Positions 21,801 to 33,500 of a DNA stretch of 46,433 bases are shown one piece after another. How positions within the stretch are numbered: the first letter of the stretch is position 1; every line of letters begins with the position of its first letter. The DNA is from Saccoglossus kowalevskii. Taxonomy: Eukaryota; Hemichordata; Enteropneusta; Harrimaniidae. The DNA lies in NCBI RefSeq assembly GCF_000003605.2, contig NW_003154241.1:1-46433 (forward strand), read 5' to 3'. The position numbers and the translations under genes are program-made. Under the pieces are notes generated by a model. The model ran no database searches. It saw only the letters and a list, made by a program, of their open reading frames with translations, and was not told the origin of the DNA.

Positions 21801-23947
21801 GTCGAAAACTAAGCGGCACACCCTTGTGAATGTTTTCAATTGAAGCACCAACCACACCCCACAGGGTCTTGTAACGTTTTCAAGTTAGAAACGTTACAAG
21901 ACCCTGTGCCCCGCCACCCCGCATGAATCAGCTCAGCTGAATGTTATGAACAATGAGCCCGTGGTGAGTGCAGTCACTGACAAGCTTCGTAACCTATAGT
22001 ATACCGGTATACGCAGCGAATGCATGATTCACTGCATGTTTTGCCTGGGTGACTAAAACGCACTACAACAAAAAATACCATATAAACTTACTGGGAACTG
22101 TTAATAGGTTGTGACAGTTTATGCAAAAATACACTAATCACCACAATGTTTGTTTACGCAATAGTACATGATATATTATTGTTGGTATGGCAATAATGCA
22201 CAATATTTATAAACCTGCTAGATCTTCTTGTCTCGATGTATTTTTAAAAACAACTTGAATTGAGTTCTTTTTTTAAATGTTGTTTGTGCCAGTCGACAGT
22301 TCCAGACATTGAATGCCATTGTTGTGCTGACACAGCGTGCATTTTTGAGAAGCCATATTCAGGTTTGGGACAACATGACAGGGTTGTGCAACTAAATGCG
22401 ATATCCAGGCATTATCCAAGTCCGGTCGAACACAAGCAACTGCGGACCTTAACCAAGGTTCGCCAAAGTCGCAATCATTAGAGATTGAATCTCGGCCAAT
22501 GAAATTGGTCTTCCATTGTGACACACTCATCCAGGGTAGGGACGATCTACCGATCATGTGTCTGATGCAACAACTACTATGCTACCTGTGACCGGTCATT
22601 GCCACATCTACCAATCTTTATAAAATCGAATGTACTGTAATTTTTATTTTTGTTTTGTAATCTTGCCTATTATCTTAACTGAAAAACAACTAACAAATAA
22701 AATAGTAAATCATATAAAATAAAGTTGAAAAAAAATAAAAAAATATAATCAGGTTAGAGTAATGGAGGAACTTGTACAAGCAAGTGTGTCGGGCTGAACA
22801 GGTTCAAGGTTTACACACGGATCGATATAATTTGTTAATGTTATTTTTGAAATATTATACTACCGCTCTATAATTGGTTATTATAAGATTAATTTCATAT
22901 TAAAATTGGAATTATCACATTTCTTAAGTCTGTAAATTATCAATTATACATTTTTTCGATATCAGGTAACCATAAGTTTCAAACATCGGTTCTGAAACAA
23001 AATCCGTGTATCTGAGCCGTAGACATATTTTTAAATGAATAATTTAAAAAAATAAATCCTTTAGGCTATTGTATTATATTTAAGTGACTCCCCGCGTTGC
23101 GATTTTGCAACGACAGTTTATATTGAACGAATTGCGGGGACACTAAGCTCTGAGGGGAAACGTTTAACTATAGATGTGATAAAACACACTGAGTAATACT
23201 TGGACACTACGTCGTCATAAACAGAACATTTTGCACAAACAGCTTCATGATTCACGCACTTGTCATGACCTGCATCACACAACAATCTGATATACATATT
23301 ATTACCTAATATTCACCACAATGAAACTCGGTTCAGGCATGGAGGTTTATACCTCCATGGTTCAGGTCACTTAAAAGTGCGCACCGGGTATTCGTAGGGT
23401 TTAAAGTTGAATGCAGCAAAAAGCCCCCAGTCATACATGTATCTGACTGTCTCAGGCTGTTAGGGTTTCCCATTTGAAAACTGGGAGTGGAAATTGGATG
23501 TCTACATTTCGTTTTCACATTTGTATAAAAAACAATTTATTTCTTCTCATCCCTTCATAGTGTTACACTGCTCTTTGCTATGGTATACGTTTTTGTTACT
23601 AAAAATGCAGCCATCAAAATATTCAAATGACACCCCCCTAATTTCATGTACTCACCTAAATAAAATCCAGCAATACTAACAGGCGTGAACACGAGAATAT
23701 CCAGAGCTGTTTTAGTTAACACAATCCGTGTTGTAACACCTTTAAATGCACCGTCCAGAAATTTGTACCACATATGGTTGATTGGTCCGTTCCATAGCAC
23801 ACATGTTGTTCCAACGCGTGAAATTTTGCTTATATCGTATCGTTGTGTTGTCGTCTGCTGCGTCAGCTCAGCTGCTGAGTACATTCCAACAAGAACGCCG
23901 ATGTTTTTCGTCGCGCTGCTTCTCACTATTCTACGCAGTAATGACAT
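18782..23947 (-). CDS. mpv17l: Mpv17/PMP22-family membrane protein, MPV17-like, gene 2 (3 exons found, C-terminus missing)
   Basis: Exons 23947-23656, 19207-19107 and 18880-18782 join in frame with phases 1, 0, 0, the same scheme as gene 1. The product has MSLLRRIVRSSATKN, an AELTQQT motif, GPINHMWYKFLD, FTPVSIAGFYLG, then MSIVERQKNIFSEVRLKFW and NFHVVPPKYR-VVYVS...FVWAN. The stretch FYLGMSI-E-KNIF matches the MPV17L pattern well. Two family residues differ: the usual DQ in exon 1 is DI, and the WP of exon 2 is WA. An in-frame upstream ATG at 24022 would add 25 residues rich in Phe, Thr and Lys; I prefer 23947 because it aligns with relatives. In the modelled exons 19 of 33 residues of exon 3 match gene 1, but only about a third in exon 2. 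The final exon is not securely identified. Role and location are inferred from the family. Confidence 0.85.
19107..19207 (-). CDS. mpv17l: Mpv17-like gene 2, exon 2
   Basis: 101 nt between acceptor TTTTGTTTAAG and donor CAG/GTAAGT, entering with phase 1 and leaving with phase 0. It encodes GMSIVERQKNIFSEVRLKFW and ends FWATAQ. The length equals that of gene 1 exon 2. Confidence 0.9.
19455..19516. repeat. Perfect 16-bp inverted repeat
   Basis: ATATCACGTGACAACT at 19455-19470 and its exact complement at 19501-19516, with a 30-bp spacer. Each arm contains the palindrome CACGTG. It lies directly before MITE copy 3. No flanking direct repeat is visible. Confidence 0.85.
19526..19649 (+). mobile_element. 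TTAA-flanked MITE, copy 3
   Basis: Starts TTAAAGGGCGGTGGTCG and ends CGACCACCTCCCTTTAA, the best preserved of the three copies. The interior has GTGTATTCGAATTTCATG. It sits in intron 1 of Mpv17-like gene 2, immediately upstream of exon 2. Confidence 0.8.
21105..21156. mobile_element. 38-bp CATGGA palindrome with 7-bp direct repeats, copy 2
   Basis: The palindromic body at 21112-21149 has perfect 14-bp arms (CATGGAGGTAAAAA and its complement) and a 10-base centre. The flanking direct repeats are GTTGGCT at 21105-21111 and 21150-21156. It lies in intron 1 of Mpv17-like gene 2. Confidence 0.7.
21860..21908. repeat. Perfect 20-bp-arm hairpin
   Basis: CACAGGGTCTTGTAACGTTT at 21860-21879 is followed after 9 bases by its exact complement at 21889-21908. 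C-rich sequence lies on both sides. No clear target duplication is visible. Confidence 0.9.
23331..23366. mobile_element. 22-bp CATGGA palindrome with 7-bp direct repeats, copy 3
   Basis: The body at 23338-23359 has 9-bp perfect arms (CATGGAGGT and its complement) around TTAT. It is flanked by GTTCAGG at 23331-23337 and 23360-23366. The arms share CATGGAGGT with copy 2. It lies in intron 1 of Mpv17-like gene 2. Confidence 0.7.
23656..23947 (-). CDS. mpv17l: Mpv17-like gene 2, exon 1
   Basis: 292 nt from the preferred ATG to donor TTTAG/GTGAGT, phase 1. It is one codon longer than exon 1 of gene 1. It encodes the N-terminal half with TQQT and GPINHMWYKFLD. Confidence 0.87.
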
Positions 23948-25425
23948 GGTAGTTGTGAACTTGAACACGGCAGAAAAGAATGGACTGAAATTAAAATTCG
24001 TCTTCGTAAACAATCCCCGCACAGATCATTGAATAAATCAGCTGCGCAACCTAAACATACAACACCCTTAACTTCCGGCCTTTGTGTATGTCTGTGACGT
24101 AATTATCGACGCGACCAGCATTAACATAATAAACACACAACGAATATCTTGTTCCCTTTCTAATATATTTCATGTGTAGTTCCCACTCGTGTTGACGAAA
24201 ATATGAGCTGAGTTTATTTATAGGTATTGCGTGAATGTAGATTCATTGATTTTCTAGTCGAAACAGACAGATGCGAATATACATTGGGAACGAACCATTT
24301 TTTCGCGGGGGTGTCAACATCTATAATGTACATTTGTTACTTCAGTTCTGCGTTGATTTGAATATTCCAACTCTTCAGTTTGATACAAATTATAATTTTT
24401 CCGAATCTCTGGGAAATAATGGTGAAATGAAAAATGAATGCTAACAAAGCTTAAATAAAATAAATGGATGATGACTTATTTGTGAAAGAAAGTGTAAAGC
24501 CGTGAATTGATATTACAGATATATATTCATAATATTTGATAAATGTACGCGGTTTAATATGGCGCATACTATGATTTTGTAGGACATGTGCCGTATGTGT
24601 AATGCTGTCAGGAAGAGCGGGACCCTGGCTGATTCCATGCGTGGCTTGCTGCCATAACGAACCTGGTAGGCACAATCAGCGCAAGGTCGGACGTGATCCT
24701 TCGTCAGGGATTGGTTGAATGTCTGTTCCTGCCCTAAAGGTCAAGAAGAGTGAAGGACAAATCGTGCGACTGGTACGTGGGCATCACTAGAAATGTACAA
24801 CGCGGTGTAAATATTGTTTTGGTGACAGACTGATCGCAATCTGCATTTGTGTTAAAACACAAAAACACTTCACAGCTTTGTCGCTTCGTTATCGACCATA
24901 TAATGGGAATTATCAGTGGTTTCCTTGAGAACGGACAATTCCTACTTAACAAGAGCAAATAGGGTTTTGTCAATACGCGATAAATAAATAATCCAATATT
25001 GAGACAAACATACTGACCATCGCATAGTCATGTTGTAATTAAATAACGGATTTCAATTTGAAATACTGATGGCGCTGTTTGAAGGTTAGCGCGCGTTTAC
25101 TATTATTGGATCTCATCTTACTGAGCCCATTTCTGATGTGCTACGTCCCATTTATGTTAGTTTAGTGTAATTTTATTTACGTGGCGTTCTAACCTAACGA
25201 GTGTTCCAAGGAATAGTACGACCAATATACGCGTAAAACAATTAAGACGCATGAGAACCATTTAGAAACTCATTAAATCCTGACATTGCTCTGGGTGTGA
25301 AATTAACTATCATTGGAATAATGAATGAATCAGATCGTTTTCCTACGCCCCACAATCACCCAAACAACCGTCATCGTGATGGGGCAGTGTCAAATCAGTC
25401 AGATGGCAGCCAAAGACTGATAAAT

Positions 25426-25429
<4 letters not shown>

Positions 25430-25469
<40 letters not shown>
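25430..25469. repeat. (AT)n microsatellite
   Basis: About 20 uninterrupted AT dinucleotides. Confidence 0.97.
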
Positions 25470-25470
<1 letters not shown>

Positions 25471-28443
25471 GGGCTTAAATATAAGCTAATCTCATATGTT
25501 TGCATATCGGATAGTAGTTAGGGTTAATAGTTTGCACGGGCTAAGGAACGCCCGAAAAATGCTAAGCATTACCAACAAATTTTGTAATTTGTGGAAAATG
25601 ACAGTTAATGAAGATAAACGGATAGACCCGTTCACGCACGCGGGAAACAGTGGTTAGTATTGGCTAAGGAACGCCCAAACTTTGTAAGAATATTCAACAA
25701 TTTTCAGTCATTTTAACAAGGAATATTCAGTACAGTCACCAGTAAGGTATACAAGTTAGTTCCTCGGTTCTAAAACAACACCAAAGCAAATTCAGAAACT
25801 GCAGACTGCAGAATAACAGGAAGTAGCACATATCCTAATCGTCTATTTAAACAACTTAGATTGTCCCTGGTTGTGCTGCCGTTGATTGTCATGTCGGAAA
25901 TAGCATGCCGAAATGAATAATTACATTGTAATACTAAAACGTCCAAATGAACATTAAATACATTTTGAGCACTTACACTTCGTTACCCTGTTCTAAGGAG
26001 CAAAACCTGGTCTTTAAAACGGGCTAGATTTAATCCGTACCGTGCTAAGCGTTCATGCACGCGTTCTTAGCACGGGTTAAGATATTCGATCTCTTTGCCT
26101 GTGCTAAGAAGCTGTGCGTGAACGCTACTTATATATAACCTGCCTTTCACCAAAATATAACCATAATTTCCTCGAAAGATATGCTGGTGGTCCCTTTTAC
26201 TACCGGTAATTCAACATCATTATACCGACCATGTTTGTTTCAAATGAATAACTTTTCATATTTTCAGTAGTAAGCTCAAACCTTTTCCTTTTATTGCGTT
26301 ACTAAACGCGCCCGCGAAAGAAAGGAAGGACTTTACAAACCAATTGTACAATTCTGTTGACCGGAAGTATATCACAATAAATCGCCTCATGGATTTTGTA
26401 TGTAATTTATTTTTTGTCATGTGAATGAAAGTGTTCAGTTCATGCATGTACATAATTTAGTTAGCCTTTACCGCCATCAATCGTCAAACCTTTATTACTG
26501 ACACTGGTCTCTATTACATGTATTACATGTATTCCAGGCGACATCAATGTACATTTTTCATTTTATTTTAAATTACATTTAACAATTACAAATCTGTACA
26601 ACGTCTCTTCCGTTACGGCAACATACATTTTTGTTTTGTTGAACGTCCACATTTAGTAACTCGAACTTTAATTAATATATAACCAAACTTCGAGTTACGG
26701 GCATCATAGATTTGTTTTGTTTGACGTTTTATGTTCGGTTAAATGTTAATCTATCGTTTTTATTTTCCAAGGAACCGGATATGACCGGGACGATATTCGT
26801 GATAATAGCTCCACTACGTGACGACGACTCATTTTTATATAGAATCAGGTGATTAGGATTAATTGAGATAATTGCCGTGTTATATACAATAACACTCACA
26901 AAACGTTGTTATCAAAATACTGACACAAAGTAATTTCATCGTATACATTTTCTATTTGTTTTTGTTTGTTTTGTTTTTATTTGGGGACACAATTATAATC
27001 ACTTTATATGTTTTACCTCACGTTGTATGTCTAATTATAAAATATTTAAAAATATATTTCTTTTAATTTCAATACACATGGACATACAGTGTAGCATTGG
27101 TGAACATTACCTATGGCATCCCAATACCCATCATCATCATCCAGTCAAAATCATAATCGTGTTATTTATTTGGATTTAAAATATTCCACTTCATTTAAAA
27201 GATGACTTAAATCTCTCCCATTTGTGAGGTTGATTCTCCTTCCTATTGATTACTAACATGAAATAGTTATCACCGTGACGTTTCCAGATGTTTTAAATAC
27301 TACAAATAAATAAAAAAAAAACTTAAAATTCTATTATTAGATAATGATCATGAAGCCAAAAAACTTGATTCGCATCTGGTAATGGTTTAATTTTGAATTT
27401 CTGCAATAGTGTAATGTGGAGGTGTCCTGAATATTAGTAAACTGTAAGTATCATAAAACAATTAGTCGCGACTGTCCAGTTGGAGTGAGGGCGCTATCAC
27501 ATGTGTTTACACTACACATGCACTTACTATTGTGGTCACGTATATACATCACCGTGTTGAATAATCTTCACTTTTATGAAGTGTATCCTTCCGCGCTTGA
27601 TTGGTTTATACTTTCTTGTTATACACTTTCTTTTAACGATTGAAATCCATACACTCGTATTGAGAGTCGGTTCTACGGTCGGGTGAACTTCAGTATGGTT
27701 GAATATTGAAGGCAACTGGTGAGTTATTGATTCTCAGCGAAATATAAACTTACGAACTATATGTTTGTATTCGTATGTAAACGAGAAGGTGGAACCGAAG
27801 CGTTAGTCTGTGCGAGACAGATTTTAGTGGTATTGTAAATAGTAACAAACTGCAAGTGGTTACTACTTGATATAAATTTCATGTGTTTTTTTTTCGCAAA
27901 AAAAAAAACATGTAACGGCGGATTCACGAAAGTCGAATTTCTTCCGTCTTATTGAGGGGTCCCGGACCTGTTTGAAGCTAAAACAGGTAAGCCACTAGCA
28001 ACGACAGCGTGCTTAGAAACCATACATGCATATATTTATTTATGAGTAGTCTGTTGTGCTGATATTTTGCGTTGCTCTGATAAGCAACAATAGTGAGAGT
28101 GGGCCCTGTAGTGTTAGGTCAATTTCACACGATGCTGACTGGTCATTTCGACATTGTATCTTTTGTAACACTTAGCCTGACTGTGACAGCCCCCACCCCA
28201 CCCGCGCTGGACCTAATTCATTCCAAGATACTAGTACTGTATAGTATACGACCATTTGGATTTGTTTATCATGCAAATGACTTCAAATACTGAATACAAC
28301 AAATCTGTTGTTAGCATTGTCACTACAGCAACGAACCGTACGCGTCGGCGTTAAAATATCTGGACCCGAGTGCTACATGGCTTTGTTGTATATAACAATG
28401 GTCTGTAAGCACTGTGCTGAGTAGAAATGCCGCTAGACCAGTT

Positions 28444-28446
<3 letters not shown>

Positions 28447-28480
<34 letters not shown>
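28447..28480. repeat. (TA)n microsatellite
   Basis: About 17 uninterrupted TA dinucleotides. Confidence 0.95.
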
Positions 28481-28481
<1 letters not shown>

Positions 28482-29789
28482 TGTATAACACTAAATACTT
28501 CACTTTTACTAATACTGGACGGATTAACAGCAAGGATTTGACATTGAAGAACGATCGATACCTTATCATTAATAATCACATTTACAATTTTTTACAATCA
28601 CGTTGACAAAATTGGTCCCATTTGGCAATACAGAAAGCGAATAAGTGAACAACGTAAATCGAAATAGAACACTTCTGTTCTCTATTAGTTCAAAATTCGC
28701 GAAAATAGACTGGCTACTAAAACACAATTATATGTGTTCTTTCGGTTATCACAAACGCTACTATAAAGAACGTCTAGACCGTGACAGCGAAACATTAAAT
28801 CACGCCTCCTATCGGCGTATAGAGCATATATAGTTGTTTTGTAAAGCTTTGTTTGTCGGCAGTTTTCTTACTGTTATCATATCGGTTATCGTAATCATAG
28901 CCATTTCGGAACCTAACACAAACGGTTAATAGCCTAGTTATTGCTTATTGGGAGACTGTTGCTATGGTATTCAATTGAGACAAAATATGTATAATATAGA
29001 ATCTATACGGCGAATTGAGGCGCCCAACATAATTTTCCTTGGAAATATCCAAAATTTGAAAATCCATTTAGTACACAGGAATATTGTTATAATTGAATAT
29101 ACGCATACTCATTATCAAAACTAGAAACAGTCAATACCAATGCCGCGAGTTAGTAACTTTTACTCTATTTGGAGTCCCCATGGAAATGAACTCGGCTAAC
29201 CCGATAGGGGAAACATTCCACACGAGAAGCGCAATGCATGTTGATGCTGTGCTCTACTATGGGAGCCTACCAATCTAGAGTCAGGTTCATTGGATGAAGT
29301 AAACTTTAATAGAGGATGTAAACTTTGATAGGAAAGTTATTTGAACTAACATACCGGAAGTAAGTTTATCTAGCGTGCTGATTGTAGTTGAAGAAGTAAT
29401 GGCGGTTGATTTGAATGTCTTAGAATTTACGCCTGAAATGAGGGCATACATCAACCATAGTGGTAGTTGGAAACACAGTGTTAGATTGTAGAAAATAATA
29501 TTACGTGCTTCGCACATACATGTACTACAAATAAATTGTTTGTTTACAAGTAATGTATACATGTTTTTTTCACTGGATACTCTAAATTCAAATATTATGT
29601 AGATATTGTTAAATGATCAGTCACTTTGACCTAGAATAATCGTATACATTTCTATGTCAACAACATGATGCTACAAAAAATCCCAGGTGATTGCCATAAT
29701 ATTTGTTGTATGTTTGCGCTGAATGAATGTCTAACTCTAAAACACATGTGAAGAATGTATACTTATGTAGAGTTTCCTTCCATTTTTAG

Positions 29790-30521
29790 GCATTCTTTTT
29801 TGTGAAATATACCAGAAACGTCGAAATATGTCGAATTCAACTACAGACCCCGATGCATACTTATGCTATGACAAGGGGCTAATTTTACCAATAGTTAACG
29901 AATCTACATGGTCAACTGGTGCACGAATTACGGTCTATCTAATTGGGTTGATATATTGCCTTTATGGCGTCTCCATCATTACTGGCATTTTTATGTCCTC
30001 TATTGAAGTGATCACCAGTAAAACAAAAACTGTGAATATAGCGAATCCGAAGGCTCCAGGAGGAACACAGAAACTTAAAGTGCGGGTGTGGAACTCTACT
30101 GTGGCCAATTTGACCCTAGTGACGCTGGGGTCACGGACCACTGAAATTCTTCTCTGTCTGATTGAGATTGTTGGTAATGGTTTCCATGCCGGTTATATTG
30201 GTCCAAGTACAATTATCGGTTCTGCTGCTTTCAATCTCCTTGTCATCACTGCAGTGTGTATTGCTTGTCCTCCAATCGGAGAAGTCCGCTACATCAAGCA
30301 GATTAAAGTTTCTACACTCACAGCCGCCTTCTCTATTATTGCTTATATTTGGCTGCTTTTGGTTCTGCTTGTCATTACCCCAAATATTGTTGAACTTTGG
30401 GAGGCTATATGCACGTTTATCTGTTTTCCAATCCTCGTCGTAATAGCGTTTATGGCTGACAAGGGTTACCGTGGAAGAAATGTTGCTAAAGATGACGATA
30501 AACAGGCTCTACTCGGCATTG
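29790..30521 (+). CDS. SLC8: Exchanger exon 1 (first coding exon): TM1-TM5 and alpha-1 repeat
   Basis: The exon opens at acceptor CCATTTTTAG (29780-29789) and the ATG is at 29828-29830. The frame is open back to the acceptor but contains no signal-peptide-like stretch, so the ATG is taken as the start. It encodes the N-glycosylation-type NST near residue 3, then GLILPI, GVSII, FMSSIEVITS, NLTLVTLGSRTTEILL, GPSTIIGSAAFN and TM5. The donor is ATTG/GTAGGT, phase 1. Donors at 30526 or 30533 would give other phases, so this end is not fully settled. Confidence 0.9.
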
Positions 30522-33500
30522 GTAGGTATCTTGTAACAATTTATTATTAAATTAACATGTTTAAAATTTCAAGTTTATTTTAGCCTCAGGCCCAGGTGAT
30601 ATGAAATACGCCCTAAAAGTCATTTTATTGGTGAAATATTGATGAAAAAGAAAAAAAATGTACCATTATACAATACCATTCGTATATGATATAAAATGCC
30701 ATAAACTGCAGGAAGAGTTCTTCTTGCATATTTTTAATGCCGCGATTGAACACTGAAGCCAATTTTAAACTAATTTCTAATCAGAAACTTGTGTTTGATG
30801 ACAAATCATTTGAAACACGTGCCTTTAACATACTTATTTTGTTTTCAGTTATATGACTTATCATTTATAAACCAAGGAACATCTTCGGTTTTGGCGAAAT
30901 TTGCCGAAAAAGTCTCAGTGAGATGTAATTCAAACACGTCATTATGAATGGTACAGTACTTAGATATTTCTGCCCGCAAAAACTTCCGTGTCAGAAAGCC
31001 ACTTGCTGTGAACATCCAGTGTAACGCATAGTAGTTGTTGAAGGGGATAATTTTAGTCAATATTAGTTATATTTCCATGCCGATTAATTTTTCTTTAACG
31101 TAATGTTAATTAGAAAAGTAATTTCAAACTTATAAATACATTTTTGAAATGCACACATGCCAGATTGTAATCCCCCTCCCTGGTGTTGTAATGGATATAT
31201 ATAAAGAGGTGTTCGAACATGCTTTTTATTATGACTGGTATTTAACATCAGGTAATGTTACCAGAGAGGGTGTAGCTGATGTGATGAAAGAGATGGGCAA
31301 GCATCCAGATATAACCCAAGAACAAGCTGCAACAATTGCAGCCATCGAGGCTGAGAAGAACTCTCCTCACACCAGAGCTTGGTATCGTGTGAGTGAAACA
31401 AGGAATATGACTGGAGGACAAAAACTGATTCCCACTGTGGATCCTAAATTACTCTTGGTACGTTTAACATTGTATTACTACTGTGACAATACAATTTATT
31501 TTATGTCATGTTTGTGTATATTTCAAATACATGTGTATGGGTGTTATGTAGTATAATAACAGACCAGGTGCATAGAAATACTTCACAATCACTATTCAAT
31601 TACCTATCTAGTAATGATTTTGTCGAGGAACCAAAATTCTTGCACCAGGACAGTTTGCCAGTATGAATGATTGTTTTACCATAAATGCACTGAAAGCTTT
31701 TTGAATTTATTGGCCTACTTATTGCAGGCATATGACCAAGTCAAGATGGGCAGCTCTATTTCAATTGGGTCCACACTGTTTCCTGAAATTCCAATAGTGG
31801 AATTTGCTGCTGCATCATGTGCTGTGTATGAACACGAGAAACGAGTACGTGTTTGGATTAACAGAAAAGGAAACATACACCCTCAAATTGTATTCAAGTA
31901 AGTATTCTTAGTTTCTATCACATCACTAAATCTTTATGAAATCAGTTCCAAGTTTCGTCTCATCTTTGTGCACGGAAGATTGTGTTCACATCTATGTCAT
32001 GGTTCAGTCTAAGATGGCCAACTAGCATCCTTTTTCGACAAAATTTGGTTTAATTTTAAATTGCTCGTCATAAGAATGTTTGAATTAATGTTAGAAATAA
32101 ATGTTCATGCAAATCAAACGGTCGTAAAACTCATTTTTTCCCCACAAGTTCAAAAAAACAAAAGAAAAGCTGTGAAAAGCACAACGAAATGCTGGTATGT
32201 GCCTTGTCGTCATAATTGTCCTTTTGTCATGAATTAGTTTTCGCGTATCTGTTGTCCGACTTATTTAGCTTGTTACTAGTGAATGGCTGTGTTATATCTG
32301 TAATCATTAAGGCTCATGCGAGGTCCTGGACGGAACTTGACTTAGTGATTTGGAACTAATTACGATATAACCGTTGCCAACCGGACTACTATTTCTGATG
32401 TTTGGTATTTACAGTTATTAATATAGCGGACGATTAATCAAAAGATATGACGTGTTCAGCACTTAGTTTGATTGGCTATGTGCAAGTTGAATGTGCGAAG
32501 GTTACGCCTTATGTCTTTAAACTTCTTTGTAATTGGTTAAGTTTTGATACGTAATAAACGGTCTAAGTCCTTGGTCCCAGAGAGAGAGAGAGCTCCACGA
32601 GGCGAGAGAGTCTTGGTTAGTCCGGGGCAGAGTCTCCGACGAGGCAGTTCTCCTTGAGGTGTTCTCGATGTGGCTAAATACTAGCTATTGAAACGTATTC
32701 CGTTGTGTGCGTCTATTCGACTGTAAAGATTAGGGACTTTCCCGGTCCGGTACCTCAAGCAGACGTGATAGAGACGAGACGAGAATTCCCCTGTGACACG
32801 TGTTGGAGAAACCCGGGCATGATACTTTTATGAAAGATGAGCACTTAATAAACATTATTTCGCGGAAACCTGGCACTCCAATATTCAATTTTATTGAAAA
32901 AAACACCAAAAAATAAACACGTCTTTCCAGTACGGTCCATGGTTGTTTACTCAAACTGTCAAATTAGCCTTGAGTAGTAAATATTCTCATCTAATCAAAA
33001 AAGCTACACCCTAATTGAAAACCTTGGTCTGCCTGATACTCATGCTTTATTCAACTCTCCGGGATAGTTATAATAGAAATTGAAGAGGTGATTAAAGAGC
33101 GCTGATAATATAGCAAATACGGTGTTATGACCATAGACACACCTCTGTCTTTTACGTAAGTATATGCGCTGCTAATATAGCAAATACGGTATTATGACCA
33201 TGGACACACCTCTGTCATTTACGTAAGTATATGCGCTGCTAATATAGCAAATACGGCATTATGACCATAGACATACGTCTGTCATTCACGTAAGTATATG
33301 CGCTGCTAATATAGCAAATACGGTATTATGACCATGGAAACATCTCTGTCTTTTACATAAGTATATGCGCTGCTAATATAGCAAATACGGTATTATGACC
33401 ATGGACACACCTATGTCATTTACATAAGTATATGCGCTGCTAATATAGCAAATACGGCATTATGACCATAGACACACGTCTGTCATTCACGTAAGTATAT

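Larger units (their letters stand above)
24023..29789. other. Interval between the divergent Mpv17-like gene 2 and the exchanger gene
   Basis: No coding exon recognised. It should contain both promoters. A strong donor AACAG/GTAAGC at 27987 ends a possible untranslated first exon of the exchanger gene: the joined frame upstream of the exchanger ATG would contain a stop and no ATG. A group of related motifs (GGCTAAGGAACGCCC, TTCTTAGCACGG) lies at 25530-26130, and a 13-bp-arm hairpin with TAACTCGAACTTT near 26660-26700. Confidence 0.5.

Noticed and set aside
22260-22557. Overlapping open frames on both strands (73 and 94 codons), the plus one with several cysteines
   Set aside because: No recognisable domain; opposite-strand overlap of chance length in a slightly GC-richer patch.
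30162-30443. 93-codon frame inside exchanger exon 1 in another frame
   Set aside because: A shadow of the true coding frame.
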